Below the pieces are notes generated by a model that saw only the letters and a program-made list of their open reading frames with translations, was not told the DNA's origin and did no database searches. A DNA stretch of 38,438 nt from Candidatus Aminicenantota bacterium. GTDB lineage: Bacteria > Acidobacteriota > Aminicenantia > UBA2199. Below are positions 16,011 to 24,886 of this stretch, piece after piece (the stretch's first letter is position 1; every line of letters begins with the position of its first letter). The stretch spans positions 27,793 through 66,230 of the forward strand of contig WVZO01000343.1 in NCBI GenBank assembly GCA_011772425.1, read 5' to 3'. The translations under genes were made by a program, and so were the position numbers.

Positions 16011-16616
16011 ATGTTAAAGAAAATATATATAATAGCTGTTGTTATGTTAATCCTGGCAGCAGGAGTGATAGGGTCAAACTCCCTGGAGGCTGCCTCTGTG
16101 GAAAGCAAAAATCCTTACGATTTCACCTTAAAGGATGTGAATGGAAAGAGTCACTCCCTTGCGGATTTCAAGGATGCCAAAGCTGTAGTGGTAGTCTATG
16201 TCGCCACCCGGTGCCCCATATCAAATGCCCACAATAAACGCATGGCCGAGCTGTACAAAGAATTCAAGGCAAAAAATATTGCCTTTATCGGCATCAATTC
16301 CAACAAGATGGAAGGAGTTGACGAAATCAAAGAACATGCCCAAAAACATGGACTGTCATTTCCCATCCTCAAGGATGTCAACAATGTGGTGGCTGACCGG
16401 TACAAAGCATCGGTGACCCCTGAAGCCTATGTGCTGGGGAAAAATTGGGAACTCCTTTATCACGGCCGTATCGATGATTCACGCCGGGAAAACCAGGTAA
16501 AATCGCAAGATTTAAACCAGGCGCTGATGGAAATTATCAAAGACAAAGAAGTAACTGTCAAGAAAACCAAAGCCTTTGGCTGTACCATTAAACGGGTTAA
16601 AAAGGAAGAAAAATGA
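16011..16616 (+). CDS. Exported redoxin (AhpC/TSA-like thioredoxin fold)
   Basis: A 201-aa protein with a signal peptide (about residues 1-28) and a redoxin domain beginning at YDFTLKDVNGKSHSL. The active-site region is ATRCPISNAHN. Cys68 is followed by Pro-Ile-Ser, so the second Cys of a CxxC pair is replaced and the site is peroxiredoxin- or TlpA-like rather than a normal thioredoxin. A second cysteine, Cys191 in AFGCTIKR near the C-terminus, could be the resolving residue. The cis-proline region VTPEAYVL is present. ATG with AGGAGG at good distance. Its TGA overlaps the ATG of the next thioredoxin-like gene. A periplasmic thiol peroxidase or disulfide role is inferred. Confidence 0.85.
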   Translation: MLKKIYIIAVVMLILAAGVIGSNSLEAASVESKNPYDFTLKDVNGKSHSLADFKDAKAVVVVYVATRCPISNAHNKRMAELYKEFKAKNIAFIGINSNKMEGVDEIKEHAQKHGLSFPILKDVNNVVADRYKASVTPEAYVLGKNWELLYHGRIDDSRRENQVKSQDLNQALMEIIKDKEVTVKKTKAFGCTIKRVKKEEK

Positions 16617-17149
16617 AATCACTAAAACCCTTCCTGTTGATTGGCCTCCTGGTTCTTTGCTTCGTGGGATCAGGATCATTGGAAGCTGTTGCTGCAAATA
16701 CAAATGAGAAAACAAAAGTAGAGAAAATCGGGAAAGCTGAGCTGGAGAGTATTTTTGCATCCCAAAAGGGCCGGGTGTTATTGGTAAATGTTTGGGCTAC
16801 CTGGTGCAAACCCTGCCGGGAAGAGTTTCCCGACCTGGTACGCCTGGCCCGGTTCTTTAAAAACAAAGATGTTAGAATCATTACGATTAGTGCCGATTAC
16901 CCGGATGAGATTGAAACCAAAATCCTTCCATTCCTGAACAAATTCAAAATCAACTTCCCGGTTTATGTGCAGGATTTTCCCAGGCAGGAGGATTTTATCA
17001 ACCGGATGAATAAGAAATGGAACGGAGCGCTGCCGGCGACGTTTGTCTATGATAAAACGGGCCGACAGCAGGCCTTTTTATTGGGAAAAAAAGACTTCGA
17101 AACACTCAAAAAGGAAATCGAAAAAATCGGGCGCTCCTCTCTACCTTGA
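16613..17149 (+). CDS. TlpA-like thiol-disulfide oxidoreductase, exported
   Basis: A 178-aa protein with a signal peptide (about residues 1-27) and a thioredoxin fold. The redox motif is WATWCKPCREEFP, Cys65 and Cys68. The cis-proline loop is LPATFVYD. TlpA/ResA proteins reduce specific periplasmic disulfides, for example during cytochrome maturation. It overlaps the redoxin gene by 4 nt (ATGA), so the two are coupled and probably act in one redox pathway; this one could recycle the redoxin. No cytochrome genes are in the window. Its last codons contain the -35 box of the next gene's promoter. Confidence 0.9.
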   Translation: MKSLKPFLLIGLLVLCFVGSGSLEAVAANTNEKTKVEKIGKAELESIFASQKGRVLLVNVWATWCKPCREEFPDLVRLARFFKNKDVRIITISADYPDEIETKILPFLNKFKINFPVYVQDFPRQEDFINRMNKKWNGALPATFVYDKTGRQQAFLLGKKDFETLKKEIEKIGRSSLP

Positions 17150-17174
17150 CCCGGAAAGCAAGATAGGGTAAACT
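17146..17174 (+). promoter_or_regulatory. Promoter of the ZZ-protease gene
   Basis: TTGACC (17146-17151), 17-bp spacer, TAAACT (17169-17174). The -35 box overlaps the TGA stop of the tlpA-like gene, so the protease gene has its own transcription start 38 bp before its ATG. Confidence 0.6.
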
Positions 17175-17212
17175 ACTCATTGCCATTCATTTTACTATAA
17201 GGAGCGACGGCA

Positions 17213-18226
17213 ATGAACTCAATTTCAACGGACACAGCCGATAAAGAGGTCCAACAGGTTCACCTGTGGAATCACTGTCACAATTGCGATGCCAGGCCCA
17301 TTGCCGGGCGAAGATTTCACTGCGAAACATGCCCGGAGAGCCCGGATAACGATCTATGTGAACCCTGTTATGAACTGCTGCAAAAGGGAAAGATCAAACA
17401 TCCTGCGGACGATAGTTATGCTGCTTCCAATGCTCATGAAAATGAAGTAGTAGAGCATCGGTTCACTGTCCATGAAGGAAAACCTATCACCCTGTATGAA
17501 AAATGGCTGGAAATCTGTCATCCCAACGTGCCAGACCCGGTGCTGCCTTATCCCTTTGTGGTGAGACCGTTATTTAGTGCCGGCATGGATTCAGTGATAG
17601 CAGGGTATGCGTTTGTGGTAAATATAGAAGGATACCATCAACCCGTACTGTTAACAGCACTGCATGTGATAGATGCGCTGATTAAACAAAAAGGAATTGA
17701 CTGCACGGACAAAAATAAAAATTATACCGGCAGCGAGTTACCCACAGTAATTACCGAGGTGAGTCTTTTTGATGTATGTGCTGATAATTGGATGATGGCG
17801 CCCCTGGGAACAGCAGGCTCCATGTGGGTACTGCCGGGAGCCAGGACCGGGGATGAGGAGCCCTATTCTGACCGGGACATTGCAGCGTTCTGGGTCCCAT
17901 CTGCAGATGCCAAAAACATAAAACCCGCTCCACTGGCATTTCAATCTCCGGCAAAAGGGGAACCAGTCTGGGTTGCGGCACGGTTGACTGAAAAACCAGG
18001 CCAGGAACTGTTTAAAGCCGTTGTGGTGGAGGTCAACCAACGCTCCCTGGTGTTTAAATATGAAGACCCGGCGGAGAAACCCAAATATCTCAGCGGTTCA
18101 CCCCTGGTGAATCAAAAGGGAGAAGTCGTGGCCATTATTGTTGGCGGGGGAGACCTTAACGGGCAAAAACTGGGACATGGCAACCACGTCGATAATATCC
18201 GCCAGCATCTTGCCGGCAGTAGGTAG
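17213..18226 (+). CDS. ZZ-type zinc finger fused to a trypsin-like serine protease
   Basis: A 337-aa protein without signal peptide. Residues about 20-75 form a ZZ-type zinc finger: Cys22, Cys25, Cys37, Cys40, Cys49, Cys52, then His63 and His75. This pattern is best known from eukaryotic p300, dystrophin and p62. Residues about 110-330 look like a chymotrypsin-fold protease: His151 in LLTALHVID, Asp222 in DRDIAAFWV and Ser294 in YLSGSPLVN, which aligns with the GNSGGPLVN motif. VVAIIVGGG follows as in the family. The role is unknown; ZZ domains bind peptides or N-degrons, so substrate choice by the finger is an inference. AAGGAG precedes the ATG. A ClpX-like gene follows 75 bp later. Ends with TAG. 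Confidence 0.8.
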   Translation: MNSISTDTADKEVQQVHLWNHCHNCDARPIAGRRFHCETCPESPDNDLCEPCYELLQKGKIKHPADDSYAASNAHENEVVEHRFTVHEGKPITLYEKWLEICHPNVPDPVLPYPFVVRPLFSAGMDSVIAGYAFVVNIEGYHQPVLLTALHVIDALIKQKGIDCTDKNKNYTGSELPTVITEVSLFDVCADNWMMAPLGTAGSMWVLPGARTGDEEPYSDRDIAAFWVPSADAKNIKPAPLAFQSPAKGEPVWVAARLTEKPGQELFKAVVVEVNQRSLVFKYEDPAEKPKYLSGSPLVNQKGEVVAIIVGGGDLNGQKLGHGNHVDNIRQHLAGSR

Positions 18227-18237
18227 TAGGTAGGGGG

Positions 18238-18266
18238 TTGAAATCTATTCCCTATTCTTATAAAAT
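18238..18266 (+). promoter_or_regulatory. Promoter of the ClpX-like gene
   Basis: TTGAAA (18238-18243), 17-bp spacer, TAAAAT (18261-18266), beginning 11 bp after the ZZ-protease stop. The ATPase can thus be made independently of the protease. Confidence 0.6.
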
Positions 18267-18301
18267 AATAGTAATGATTTAATATAAAAAAGGATATTAA
18301 A

Positions 18302-19918
18302 ATGAAAGTATCGATACCCAAAGAAGAGATAGAAGAAATTAAAAAGCGATATGAATGCGATGAGCCGAAAGCAATCAAAGCCTACCTGGATGCCAAAAAG
18401 GTGTCTGAAGAGGCTTTTGATGATGAATTGAGCCGCCAGTTGGGGCCCAAAGCCCAGGAAGAAAAATGGCAGACCCCTATTTATACCCCCCGCCAGATCA
18501 AGGAGCATTTGGACAAGTATGTCATTGGACAGGAGAAATACAAAAAGCGATTATCCATTGCCTCGGCGTTTCACTTTGCCATTCTCCGTCACCTGTATGA
18601 GAATCCTGAGGAGAGCAAAGTTAAACGGTTTCGCAAAAAAAACACCATTATCTCCGGTCCTTCCGGCAGTGGAAAAACCTACAGCGTGGAAGTCCTGGGT
18701 GATTTGCTGGAAGTTCCCACCCTGATTGTGGATGCCACGGATTACACGGAAGCCGGTTACGTGGGGAAAAGCTCCGACGATATGATCCGGGAGTTGATCG
18801 ACATGGCACCCGGTGGTTCACGACAGGAAAAAGCAGATTTTGTGAATCGCTACGGCGGCATTATCTTTATCGATGAGATCGATAAAAAAGCCAAAGATCG
18901 AAACCTGGTGGGACATGACATTTCACGGGAAGGATTCCAGAGGGCCGTGCTGAAATTGATCGAACGAAAATACGTCTCCATTGAAAATCCCTATTCCCCG
19001 GTTTCCCAGTTCAAAGAAGCCATCCGGCAAACACAAAAAGGTAAAAGACAGGACATGATCAGTACGGAAAAAATCTTGTTTATCGTGGGGGGGTCTTTCC
19101 AACGGCCCCACAGCGACCTGGAAAACATCGTCAAAGAAAGAATCAAACATAAAGCCGGCAGATTCCGGGAAGACGGCAGTATTATGGTTATGGGATTCGG
19201 AAACCCGGAAACGGAAGATAAAAAAACCATCATGAATTATTACAAAGAAGCCAATGCCGATGACTATATTCGCTTCGGACTGCTGCCGGAACTGGTGGGC
19301 CGTATTCCTATCCGCAGTTATGTGAATTTACTGTCAAAAAATGACCTGGTCCGTATCATGAGGGATACTGAAGATTCCATCATCCATCAATATGAGATGG
19401 AATTTAAAGCCTTTAATATCGATCTCAATGTCCAAGAGCAAGCCATCGAATATATAGCGGGATTAGCGGAAAATAAGAAAACCGGCGCACGGGCGTTGGT
19501 TAGTGTTTGGGAAACTATCCTGACCGATTTTCAATTTGAACTGCCCGGCTCCAATTTCAAAGAACTGGCGGTAAGCGAGGAGTTGTGCCGCGCACCCCAC
19601 GATGCCTTGCTGAAAATGTTGAAACGCTCTCCTTTCCTGGACTACATCGAGGGTTTTAAACGGGAATACGGCATCGAACTGGTAATGGATAATAAAGTAG
19701 AAGAATACGTGGAAAACTTCGCCAAAGAAAATGAAGTCCAAGTGTCTGACGCCCTCAAACAACTCCTTAAAGGCGCATCTTCAATTAATTATATGAATCA
19801 CAAAGGAAAATTCAAAATCACTACACGAATGCTGGAAGAACCCAAATATTTTGATGGTCTCTTCACACGCTGGTACCAAAAAACACACAAGAAATGCGCA
19901 GAAGAAGAAAAGAAATAA
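18302..19918 (+). CDS. ClpX-like AAA+ unfoldase lacking the N-terminal zinc domain
   Basis: A 538-aa AAA+ ATPase of the HslU/ClpX clade. It has no Cys4 zinc domain at the N-terminus; residues 1-60 are charged and helical instead. TPRQIKEHLDKYVIGQ matches the ClpX start of the AAA module. Walker A GPSGSGKT is at 119-126, pore loop GYVG at 152-155, Walker B IIFIDEID at 187-194, and LLPELVGR, with the ClpX-type arginine, at 327-334. The sensor-2 motif is KKTGARAL. At 297-300 the sequence MGFG lies where ClpX has the IGF loop that docks ClpP. It is about 100 residues longer than ClpX, with the extra length at both ends. The neighbouring ZZ-protease suggests a joint proteolytic role, which is inference. 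Confidence 0.85.
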   Translation: MKVSIPKEEIEEIKKRYECDEPKAIKAYLDAKKVSEEAFDDELSRQLGPKAQEEKWQTPIYTPRQIKEHLDKYVIGQEKYKKRLSIASAFHFAILRHLYENPEESKVKRFRKKNTIISGPSGSGKTYSVEVLGDLLEVPTLIVDATDYTEAGYVGKSSDDMIRELIDMAPGGSRQEKADFVNRYGGIIFIDEIDKKAKDRNLVGHDISREGFQRAVLKLIERKYVSIENPYSPVSQFKEAIRQTQKGKRQDMISTEKILFIVGGSFQRPHSDLENIVKERIKHKAGRFREDGSIMVMGFGNPETEDKKTIMNYYKEANADDYIRFGLLPELVGRIPIRSYVNLLSKNDLVRIMRDTEDSIIHQYEMEFKAFNIDLNVQEQAIEYIAGLAENKKTGARALVSVWETILTDFQFELPGSNFKELAVSEELCRAPHDALLKMLKRSPFLDYIEGFKREYGIELVMDNKVEEYVENFAKENEVQVSDALKQLLKGASSINYMNHKGKFKITTRMLEEPKYFDGLFTRWYQKTHKKCAEEEKK

Positions 19919-19988
19919 AAAATAACAAATTCTAAAGATTAAGCTAACAATAAGTAATTTAGAAATAAGTTAAAAATAGAGGTTAAAA

Positions 19989-22223
19989 ATGATAAAATCA
20001 ATAAGCCCACATGCAAATGAAAAAAACATATTCACCAAAGAGTGGCATAAAGCTCTTTTGGCTTTGATGGCGTTTTCTTTCCTTTCTACCACCTTATCCG
20101 CTGCTCGCATCGAGGGCATTGTCACTGACCTCAATAAAAACAAATTGCCCAACATAATGGTTGTTGTCAAGGAAACAGGAGCTGCCACCGTCACCAACCC
20201 GGAAGGTAAATTTGCCATCCGGGTCCCGGATCGCTTGAAAAGCGTCCTGTTAATATTCAGACGCCACGGTTACTTCCCCAATGAGGCACGTGTCCAGGTG
20301 GACAATCAACTGAAAACCTTTGAAATCCTGTTTATTCCCCAGGAGTTTTTGCTGCAAAAAATTACCATAACCGCCACGGCCTGGGAAAAAGAGTCTTTAT
20401 CCGTTCCCATGGCGGAACATACGCTATCGGAGCTGGAGATACAGGAAAAAATGCCGGAAAATATAATAGATACGCTGTCGGAGTCACCCGGGGTTCATTT
20501 CATCGGCAGCGGTGGCTTTTCCGTGACTCCCACCATTCGGGGGCTTGCCCGCCGGCGGGTACTGATGCTGGTGGACGGTGCACGCATAACCAGTGATCGG
20601 CGTGCCGGCGTATCGGCTGAGCTTATCCCCCCTGAACTGGCCGAACGTATCGAAGTCGTGCGCTCCTCCTCCTCGGTGCTCTACGGCTCCGATGCCATCG
20701 GCGGCGTCATCAATATCCTGACACGACCCGGCAGGGAAACCAATAAACCAGAACTGGGGAAAAACGGACTGAACCTCAATCTAAATTCTGTCAGTAAACG
20801 AATTAATACAGGAATCACCTTTCAACAAGACCTGGGAAAATGGCACCTCTATTCCGGGTTCCAGTTTACCAGCGCCGGCGATTATTCGGCTCCCGACGAA
20901 CAAATCGTTCACTCCGGGTATAAATCTTATTCCGGTCTCCTGGATATCTCCTATAAAAATGAAAAAAGAGAATTTTACCTGGGCTATATCGGCGGTGTGG
21001 GCGAAGACGTGGGAAAACCTGTTCGCGAAAATGACCCGGATAAATACACGATCGTACCCTCGGAAACCGATCATTTCATCCGCCTCGGACTCAGTGAAAA
21101 AAAACTGGTGAAAAATGGAACCCTTGATTTTTCCCTATTTGTAAATCCTACCATCTACCGCCTCGAAAAAATAGACCTCAGCGAAGAGAAACTGGAGCAT
21201 GCGGATACAGAAGGGGTGAACCTGGGGCTGAAATCCACGTTAAAAAAATCTTTTAGCGACGTTTTATCCTGTCAGTTCGGGGTGGAATGGTTCTCCAGGC
21301 AAAATGTGCGCATGAAAAACATACAACAAATCGGTGACGGTATCGCTACTTCTACCCCCATGGACAACGGAATCCGCAATGATTACAGCTTATTTCTTGC
21401 CTTTGATTATTCAGGTCTTCGCTCCCTGCAGATCGACGGCGGTATCCGCTATACGTTTTTTTCAATCAAAGCCGATGTAGAAGAAAAAAATATGGAGAAG
21501 AATACCGGTTCATATTCCTTTTTCCTCGGCGCCACCAAAAAACTCGGTTCTTCTCTCTCCCTGTTTTGTTCCATTGGGCGTGCATTCCGGTTTCCTTCCC
21601 TGGGGGAATCGCTCTATACCGGCTTGACCGGCCGCAGATATGTGGTGGGAAACCCTTTTCTTAAACCGGAAAGCAGTTTAAATATCGATGCCGGTTTGAA
21701 AATGGCTGCCAAACGGTTATCCCTGGGGCTTTATCTATTTGCCTACCATATCGATCATATGATTGAAAGATACAGGAACGAAGAAAATATTTATACCTAT
21801 GACAATATCAACCGGGGCCGGATACTGGGAGGAGAAATCGAAGTATGGTACAGCCCGGCCGCAGCCATCGACTTTTTCGGGCATTATTTTTACTACCATG
21901 GACGAAGCGACACCAACGATGAGCCTTTGAACGACGTCCCTGCCCCCCGCCTGATGCTGGGAGGGAAATTTTTCTGGGACCGCCTCTGGCTGGAGGTCAG
22001 CTACATCCACTCCTTCAAAAAAACAGACCCCGGCCCCGCGGAAGTCGAAAATAATCCCTACAATGTCCTCACCATCAAAGGCGGTTATTATTTTACCTCT
22101 ACCTTTTATATCTACCTGAAACTGGCCAATATCTTGAACGAAAGTTACTATCCCAATCCTGATCCCGATATCCCCTACGCCCAGGGATTCAATGTATCCG
22201 CCGGGGTGCATCTCTATTTCTAG
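19989..22223 (+). CDS. TonB-dependent outer-membrane receptor
   Basis: A 744-aa receptor. After an N-terminal export signal (hydrophobic about residues 22-38) comes a carboxypeptidase-regulatory-like domain (about 40-115: IEGIVTDLNKNKLPN and EGKFAIRVP). The plug follows (about 130-240) with RVLMLVDGAR, VVRSSSSVLYGSDAIGGV and INILTRP. The rest is a beta-barrel ending in an aromatic residue (SAGVHLYF). Such receptors import siderophores, cobalamin or other ligands. Because this organism depends on corrinoids, cobamide uptake is one option, but no riboswitch or adjacent transport gene supports it. AGAGG precedes the ATG. The stop is TAG followed at once by TAA. Confidence 0.92.
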   Translation: MIKSISPHANEKNIFTKEWHKALLALMAFSFLSTTLSAARIEGIVTDLNKNKLPNIMVVVKETGAATVTNPEGKFAIRVPDRLKSVLLIFRRHGYFPNEARVQVDNQLKTFEILFIPQEFLLQKITITATAWEKESLSVPMAEHTLSELEIQEKMPENIIDTLSESPGVHFIGSGGFSVTPTIRGLARRRVLMLVDGARITSDRRAGVSAELIPPELAERIEVVRSSSSVLYGSDAIGGVINILTRPGRETNKPELGKNGLNLNLNSVSKRINTGITFQQDLGKWHLYSGFQFTSAGDYSAPDEQIVHSGYKSYSGLLDISYKNEKREFYLGYIGGVGEDVGKPVRENDPDKYTIVPSETDHFIRLGLSEKKLVKNGTLDFSLFVNPTIYRLEKIDLSEEKLEHADTEGVNLGLKSTLKKSFSDVLSCQFGVEWFSRQNVRMKNIQQIGDGIATSTPMDNGIRNDYSLFLAFDYSGLRSLQIDGGIRYTFFSIKADVEEKNMEKNTGSYSFFLGATKKLGSSLSLFCSIGRAFRFPSLGESLYTGLTGRRYVVGNPFLKPESSLNIDAGLKMAAKRLSLGLYLFAYHIDHMIERYRNEENIYTYDNINRGRILGGEIEVWYSPAAAIDFFGHYFYYHGRSDTNDEPLNDVPAPRLMLGGKFFWDRLWLEVSYIHSFKKTDPGPAEVENNPYNVLTIKGGYYFTSTFYIYLKLANILNESYYPNPDPDIPYAQGFNVSAGVHLYF

Positions 22224-22288
22224 TAATTAACCACGAAGACACGAAGAGGAGAAGAAGTTGAGAAGGTCAGAGAGTCAGAGGGCAGACG

Positions 22289-22325
22289 GTCAGTGAATCA
22301 GTGAGTCAGTGAATCAGTAAATCAG
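22289..22325. repeat. 8-bp tandem repeat GTCAGTGA/ATCAGTGA
   Basis: GTCAGTGA, ATCAGTGA, GTCAGTGA, ATCAGTAA, ATCAGG in succession in the gap between the TonB receptor and the convergent oxidoreductase operon. Simple-sequence DNA with no gene. Confidence 0.75.
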
Positions 22326-22415
22326 GAAAGTGATAAGAACGGGTGGAGATGATACTAATGGGGTACGATGATTGAAGCGTAGTAACACAGGCTGACCGTG
22401 TATGAAAAGTTTTTT

Positions 22416-22451
22416 GCCCCGCTTTTTTACAAAAAAGCGGGCCGCCGGAGG
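22416..22451 (-). terminator. Hairpin ending the oxidoreductase operon; relative of the palindromic element
   Basis: CCCGCTTTTTT-AC-AAAAAAGCGGG is a perfect inverted repeat. It is followed by GCCGCCGGAGG, the conserved flank of the dispersed palindromic element. It begins 3 bp past the stop of the gamma-subunit gene and is well placed to end the minus-strand transcript. Confidence 0.65.
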
Positions 22452-22453
22452 TT

Positions 22454-22990
22454 TTATACCAAACTCATGCCCAATTCGATGGCTTCTTCATTAAGGGGGA
22501 TTAGGTGATGGTGCCGTTCAGGTAGGGTTTCTTTTAACGCCTGCATCAGCGTATCTCTTTTAACAATCCCTTTCAACTTCACCAATGCCCCCAGCACCAG
22601 CATGTTCATGACCTTCACGTTTTTCAATTCGTTAGTGGCTTTATCGATGGCCGGCAGGGCATAAATTTTGATATCATCCCTGGTAGGGCCTTCTTTAATC
22701 GTACTGCTTTCCCAGATCAAAATGCCGCCTTTTTTGACCCGGGGTTCAAATTTTTTCAAGGAAGGTTGGTTCAGTACCACCACCACATCGTATTCCGTAA
22801 CTACCGGGGAAGAGATCGGTTCATCGCTGATATTTACGATGCAGTTGGCAGTGCCGCCCCTCATCTCAGGTCCGTAGGAAGGCATCCAGCTTATTTCTTT
22901 TCCCTCTTTCATGGCAGCATAGGCCAGCAGCTTACCCATGGATAAAACACCCTGCCCGCCGAAACCGGAAAATATCGTTTCAATCAACAT
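22454..22990 (-). CDS. 2-oxoacid:ferredoxin oxidoreductase, gamma subunit
   Basis: A 178-aa subunit with the gamma-family start MLIETIFSGFGGQGVLSMGK and the later motif SYGPEMRGGTANC. It completes the four-subunit enzyme that oxidatively decarboxylates a 2-oxoacid to the acyl-CoA and reduces ferredoxin. The ATG at 22990 has AGGAGG directly upstream; a longer frame reaching 23047 overlaps the beta gene and is not used. It is the last gene of the operon, 10 bp after the beta subunit. Confidence 0.93.
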   Translation of the reverse strand: MLIETIFSGFGGQGVLSMGKLLAYAAMKEGKEISWMPSYGPEMRGGTANCIVNISDEPISSPVVTEYDVVVVLNQPSLKKFEPRVKKGGILIWESSTIKEGPTRDDIKIYALPAIDKATNELKNVKVMNMLVLGALVKLKGIVKRDTLMQALKETLPERHHHLIPLNEEAIELGMSLV

Positions 22991-23000
22991 GTTTTGCCTC

Positions 23001-23774
23001 CTATTCCTTTTCTTGCTCTTGTTCTTTGGGTGGTTCCTTGAAAACACCCAGGGGATAGTAGGGATAAACTCTATCTTTCAACCAATCCAGCGATTGAACC
23101 GGTGTGCATTTCCACCCTGAAGGGCAATTGGAAGCCACTTCCACAAAGGTGGTGCCCAGGCCTTTGCCCTGGATTTCAAAGGCCCGGCGCAGGGCCCGTT
23201 TGGCTTTCCTGGCATTGGCCGGGGTGTTGCAGCTCACCCGTTCCACATATGCTACCTTTTCCAGTTGGGATACCATCTCGGCCATCTTCAAGGGCATACC
23301 TGCCGTGGCTACATTTCTTCCATAAGGGGTAGTGGTGGTTTTCTGGCCTTCCAGTGTGGTAGGGGCCATTTGACCGCCGGTCATACCGTAAATACCATTA
23401 TTGATAAAAATAAAGGTAAAATTTTCACCGCGGTTACAGGCATGGATGGTTTCTGCGGTACCGATGGCAGCCAAGTCGCCGTCTCCCTGGTAAGAGAACA
23501 CGTAGCGGTCCGGCAGCATCCGTTTGATAGCAGTGGCCACCGCTGCAGCACGTCCATGGGCAGCCTCCTGCATATCCACATCCAGATAATCGTACGCAAA
23601 TACCGAACATCCCACCGGGCAAACACCCACGGTCCTGTCCTGGATGTCCATCTCTTCCACTATTTCCATTAATAACTTGTGGATAGTGGAATGAAAACAA
23701 CCGGGACAATAGTGCATGCGCTTAGTGGTGAGGGTTTTGGGTCGTTTATATATCAATTCATATCCTTCTTTCAT
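23001..23774 (-). CDS. 2-oxoacid:ferredoxin oxidoreductase, beta (TPP-binding) subunit
   Basis: A 257-aa subunit that binds thiamine diphosphate: GDGD at 97-100 and INNGIYGMTGGQ about 30 residues later form the TPP/Mg motif. HYCPGCFHS near residue 21 and VCPVGCSVF are typical of the beta family. The ATG at 23774 has GAGGAG upstream; the frame is open further upstream but overlaps the alpha gene. It ends in a hydrophilic Glu/Gln/Lys tail and a TAG stop. Second-last gene of the operon, 11 bp after alpha. Confidence 0.93.
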   Translation of the reverse strand: MKEGYELIYKRPKTLTTKRMHYCPGCFHSTIHKLLMEIVEEMDIQDRTVGVCPVGCSVFAYDYLDVDMQEAAHGRAAAVATAIKRMLPDRYVFSYQGDGDLAAIGTAETIHACNRGENFTFIFINNGIYGMTGGQMAPTTLEGQKTTTTPYGRNVATAGMPLKMAEMVSQLEKVAYVERVSCNTPANARKAKRALRRAFEIQGKGLGTTFVEVASNCPSGWKCTPVQSLDWLKDRVYPYYPLGVFKEPPKEQEQEKE

Positions 23775-23785
23775 CCTATTCTCCT

Positions 23786-24844
23786 CTAGTTGATATGTTC
23801 TCTGGCAGCGTTTACTATTTCCTCCGGGGTGGGGATGATTCCACCCTGGCGTCCATAGAAATAAACCGGTTTTTGCCCGCTGACGCCCAGACGGACATCT
23901 TCTACCATCTGACCGGTATTCATTTCCACGGAGAGGAAAAATTTCACCCACTCCCGGCCTGCCAATTCTGCAACCCTCTTTTCAGGATAGGGCCATAAGG
24001 TGATGGGACGAAACAGTCCCATCTTGATTCCTGCTTCCCGGGCCAGGTCCACGGCTTTCTTGGACACCCTGGAAGTCAAACCGAAGGCAGTAATAATGAA
24101 CTCTGCATCCTCTACCTGGTATTCTTCGAAGCGCACTTCATTTTCTTTTATTTTTTTGTATTTTTCCTGGAGGACCCGGTTCTTTGCCTCCATGGTTTCC
24201 GATTGGATGTAGAGAGACGTGATGATGTTTCGTTCCCTGTCCGGGGTTTTACCGGTAGTTGCCCAGGGTTTATCGGGTTTGTATGGTATGGGTTTGGGCA
24301 GTACCACTTTTTCCATCATCTGGCCGATGGCCCCGTCGGACAAAAGCATGGCCGGTGTCCGGTATTTATCCGCCAGTTCAAAAGCGAGAATACAGTGGTC
24401 CACCATTTCCTGCACCGAATTGGGTGCAAAGACAATGATATGATAATCACCGTGACCACCGCCTTTGGTGGCCTGGAAATAGTCTCCCTGGCTGGGTTGA
24501 ATGGTTCCCAGCCCGGGTCCGCCCCGTTCCACGTTGACAAACACGCAGGGCAGTTCCGCGCAGGCAATATAAGAAATACCTTCCTGCATTAATGAAAATC
24601 CCGGCGAAGATGTGGTAGTCATCACCCGTGCGCCAGCAGCAGATGCTCCATACAACATGTTGGCAGACGCAACCTCACTCTCCGCCTGTATCAGGACGTA
24701 ACGATGTTTTGGTTCCTCCATGGCCAGATATTCCACCACCTCTGACTGTGGGGTAATGGGATATCCGAAATACCCCTGCAGACCCGCTCGAATAGCTGCT
24801 TCTGCCAGGGCCTCATTACCTTTCATGAATTTTATTTCAGCCAA
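23786..24844 (-). CDS. vorB: 2-oxoacid:ferredoxin oxidoreductase, alpha subunit (VorB type)
   Basis: A 352-aa alpha subunit. Motifs MKGNEALAEAAIRAG, GYPITPQSEVVEYLA, QAESEVASANM, GGPGLGTIQPSQGDYFQA and IGQMMEKV match the VorB group (2-ketoisovalerate or branched 2-oxoacid:ferredoxin oxidoreductase) more than classical KorA. The preferred start is TTG at 24844, because GGAGG lies 5 nt before it. An ATG at 24865 lies upstream of that site and would add seven residues; an ATG at 24826 is too far from it. The enzyme would feed reduced ferredoxin during amino-acid fermentation or, in reverse, 2-oxoacid synthesis. The precise substrate is not proven by sequence. Ends with TAG. Confidence 0.9.
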   Translation of the reverse strand: MAEIKFMKGNEALAEAAIRAGLQGYFGYPITPQSEVVEYLAMEEPKHRYVLIQAESEVASANMLYGASAAGARVMTTTSSPGFSLMQEGISYIACAELPCVFVNVERGGPGLGTIQPSQGDYFQATKGGGHGDYHIIVFAPNSVQEMVDHCILAFELADKYRTPAMLLSDGAIGQMMEKVVLPKPIPYKPDKPWATTGKTPDRERNIITSLYIQSETMEAKNRVLQEKYKKIKENEVRFEEYQVEDAEFIITAFGLTSRVSKKAVDLAREAGIKMGLFRPITLWPYPEKRVAELAGREWVKFFLSVEMNTGQMVEDVRLGVSGQKPVYFYGRQGGIIPTPEEIVNAAREHIN

Positions 24845-24886
24845 TTTAACCTCCGTATATCTCAAATTAATATCAAAGGAAAAGAA

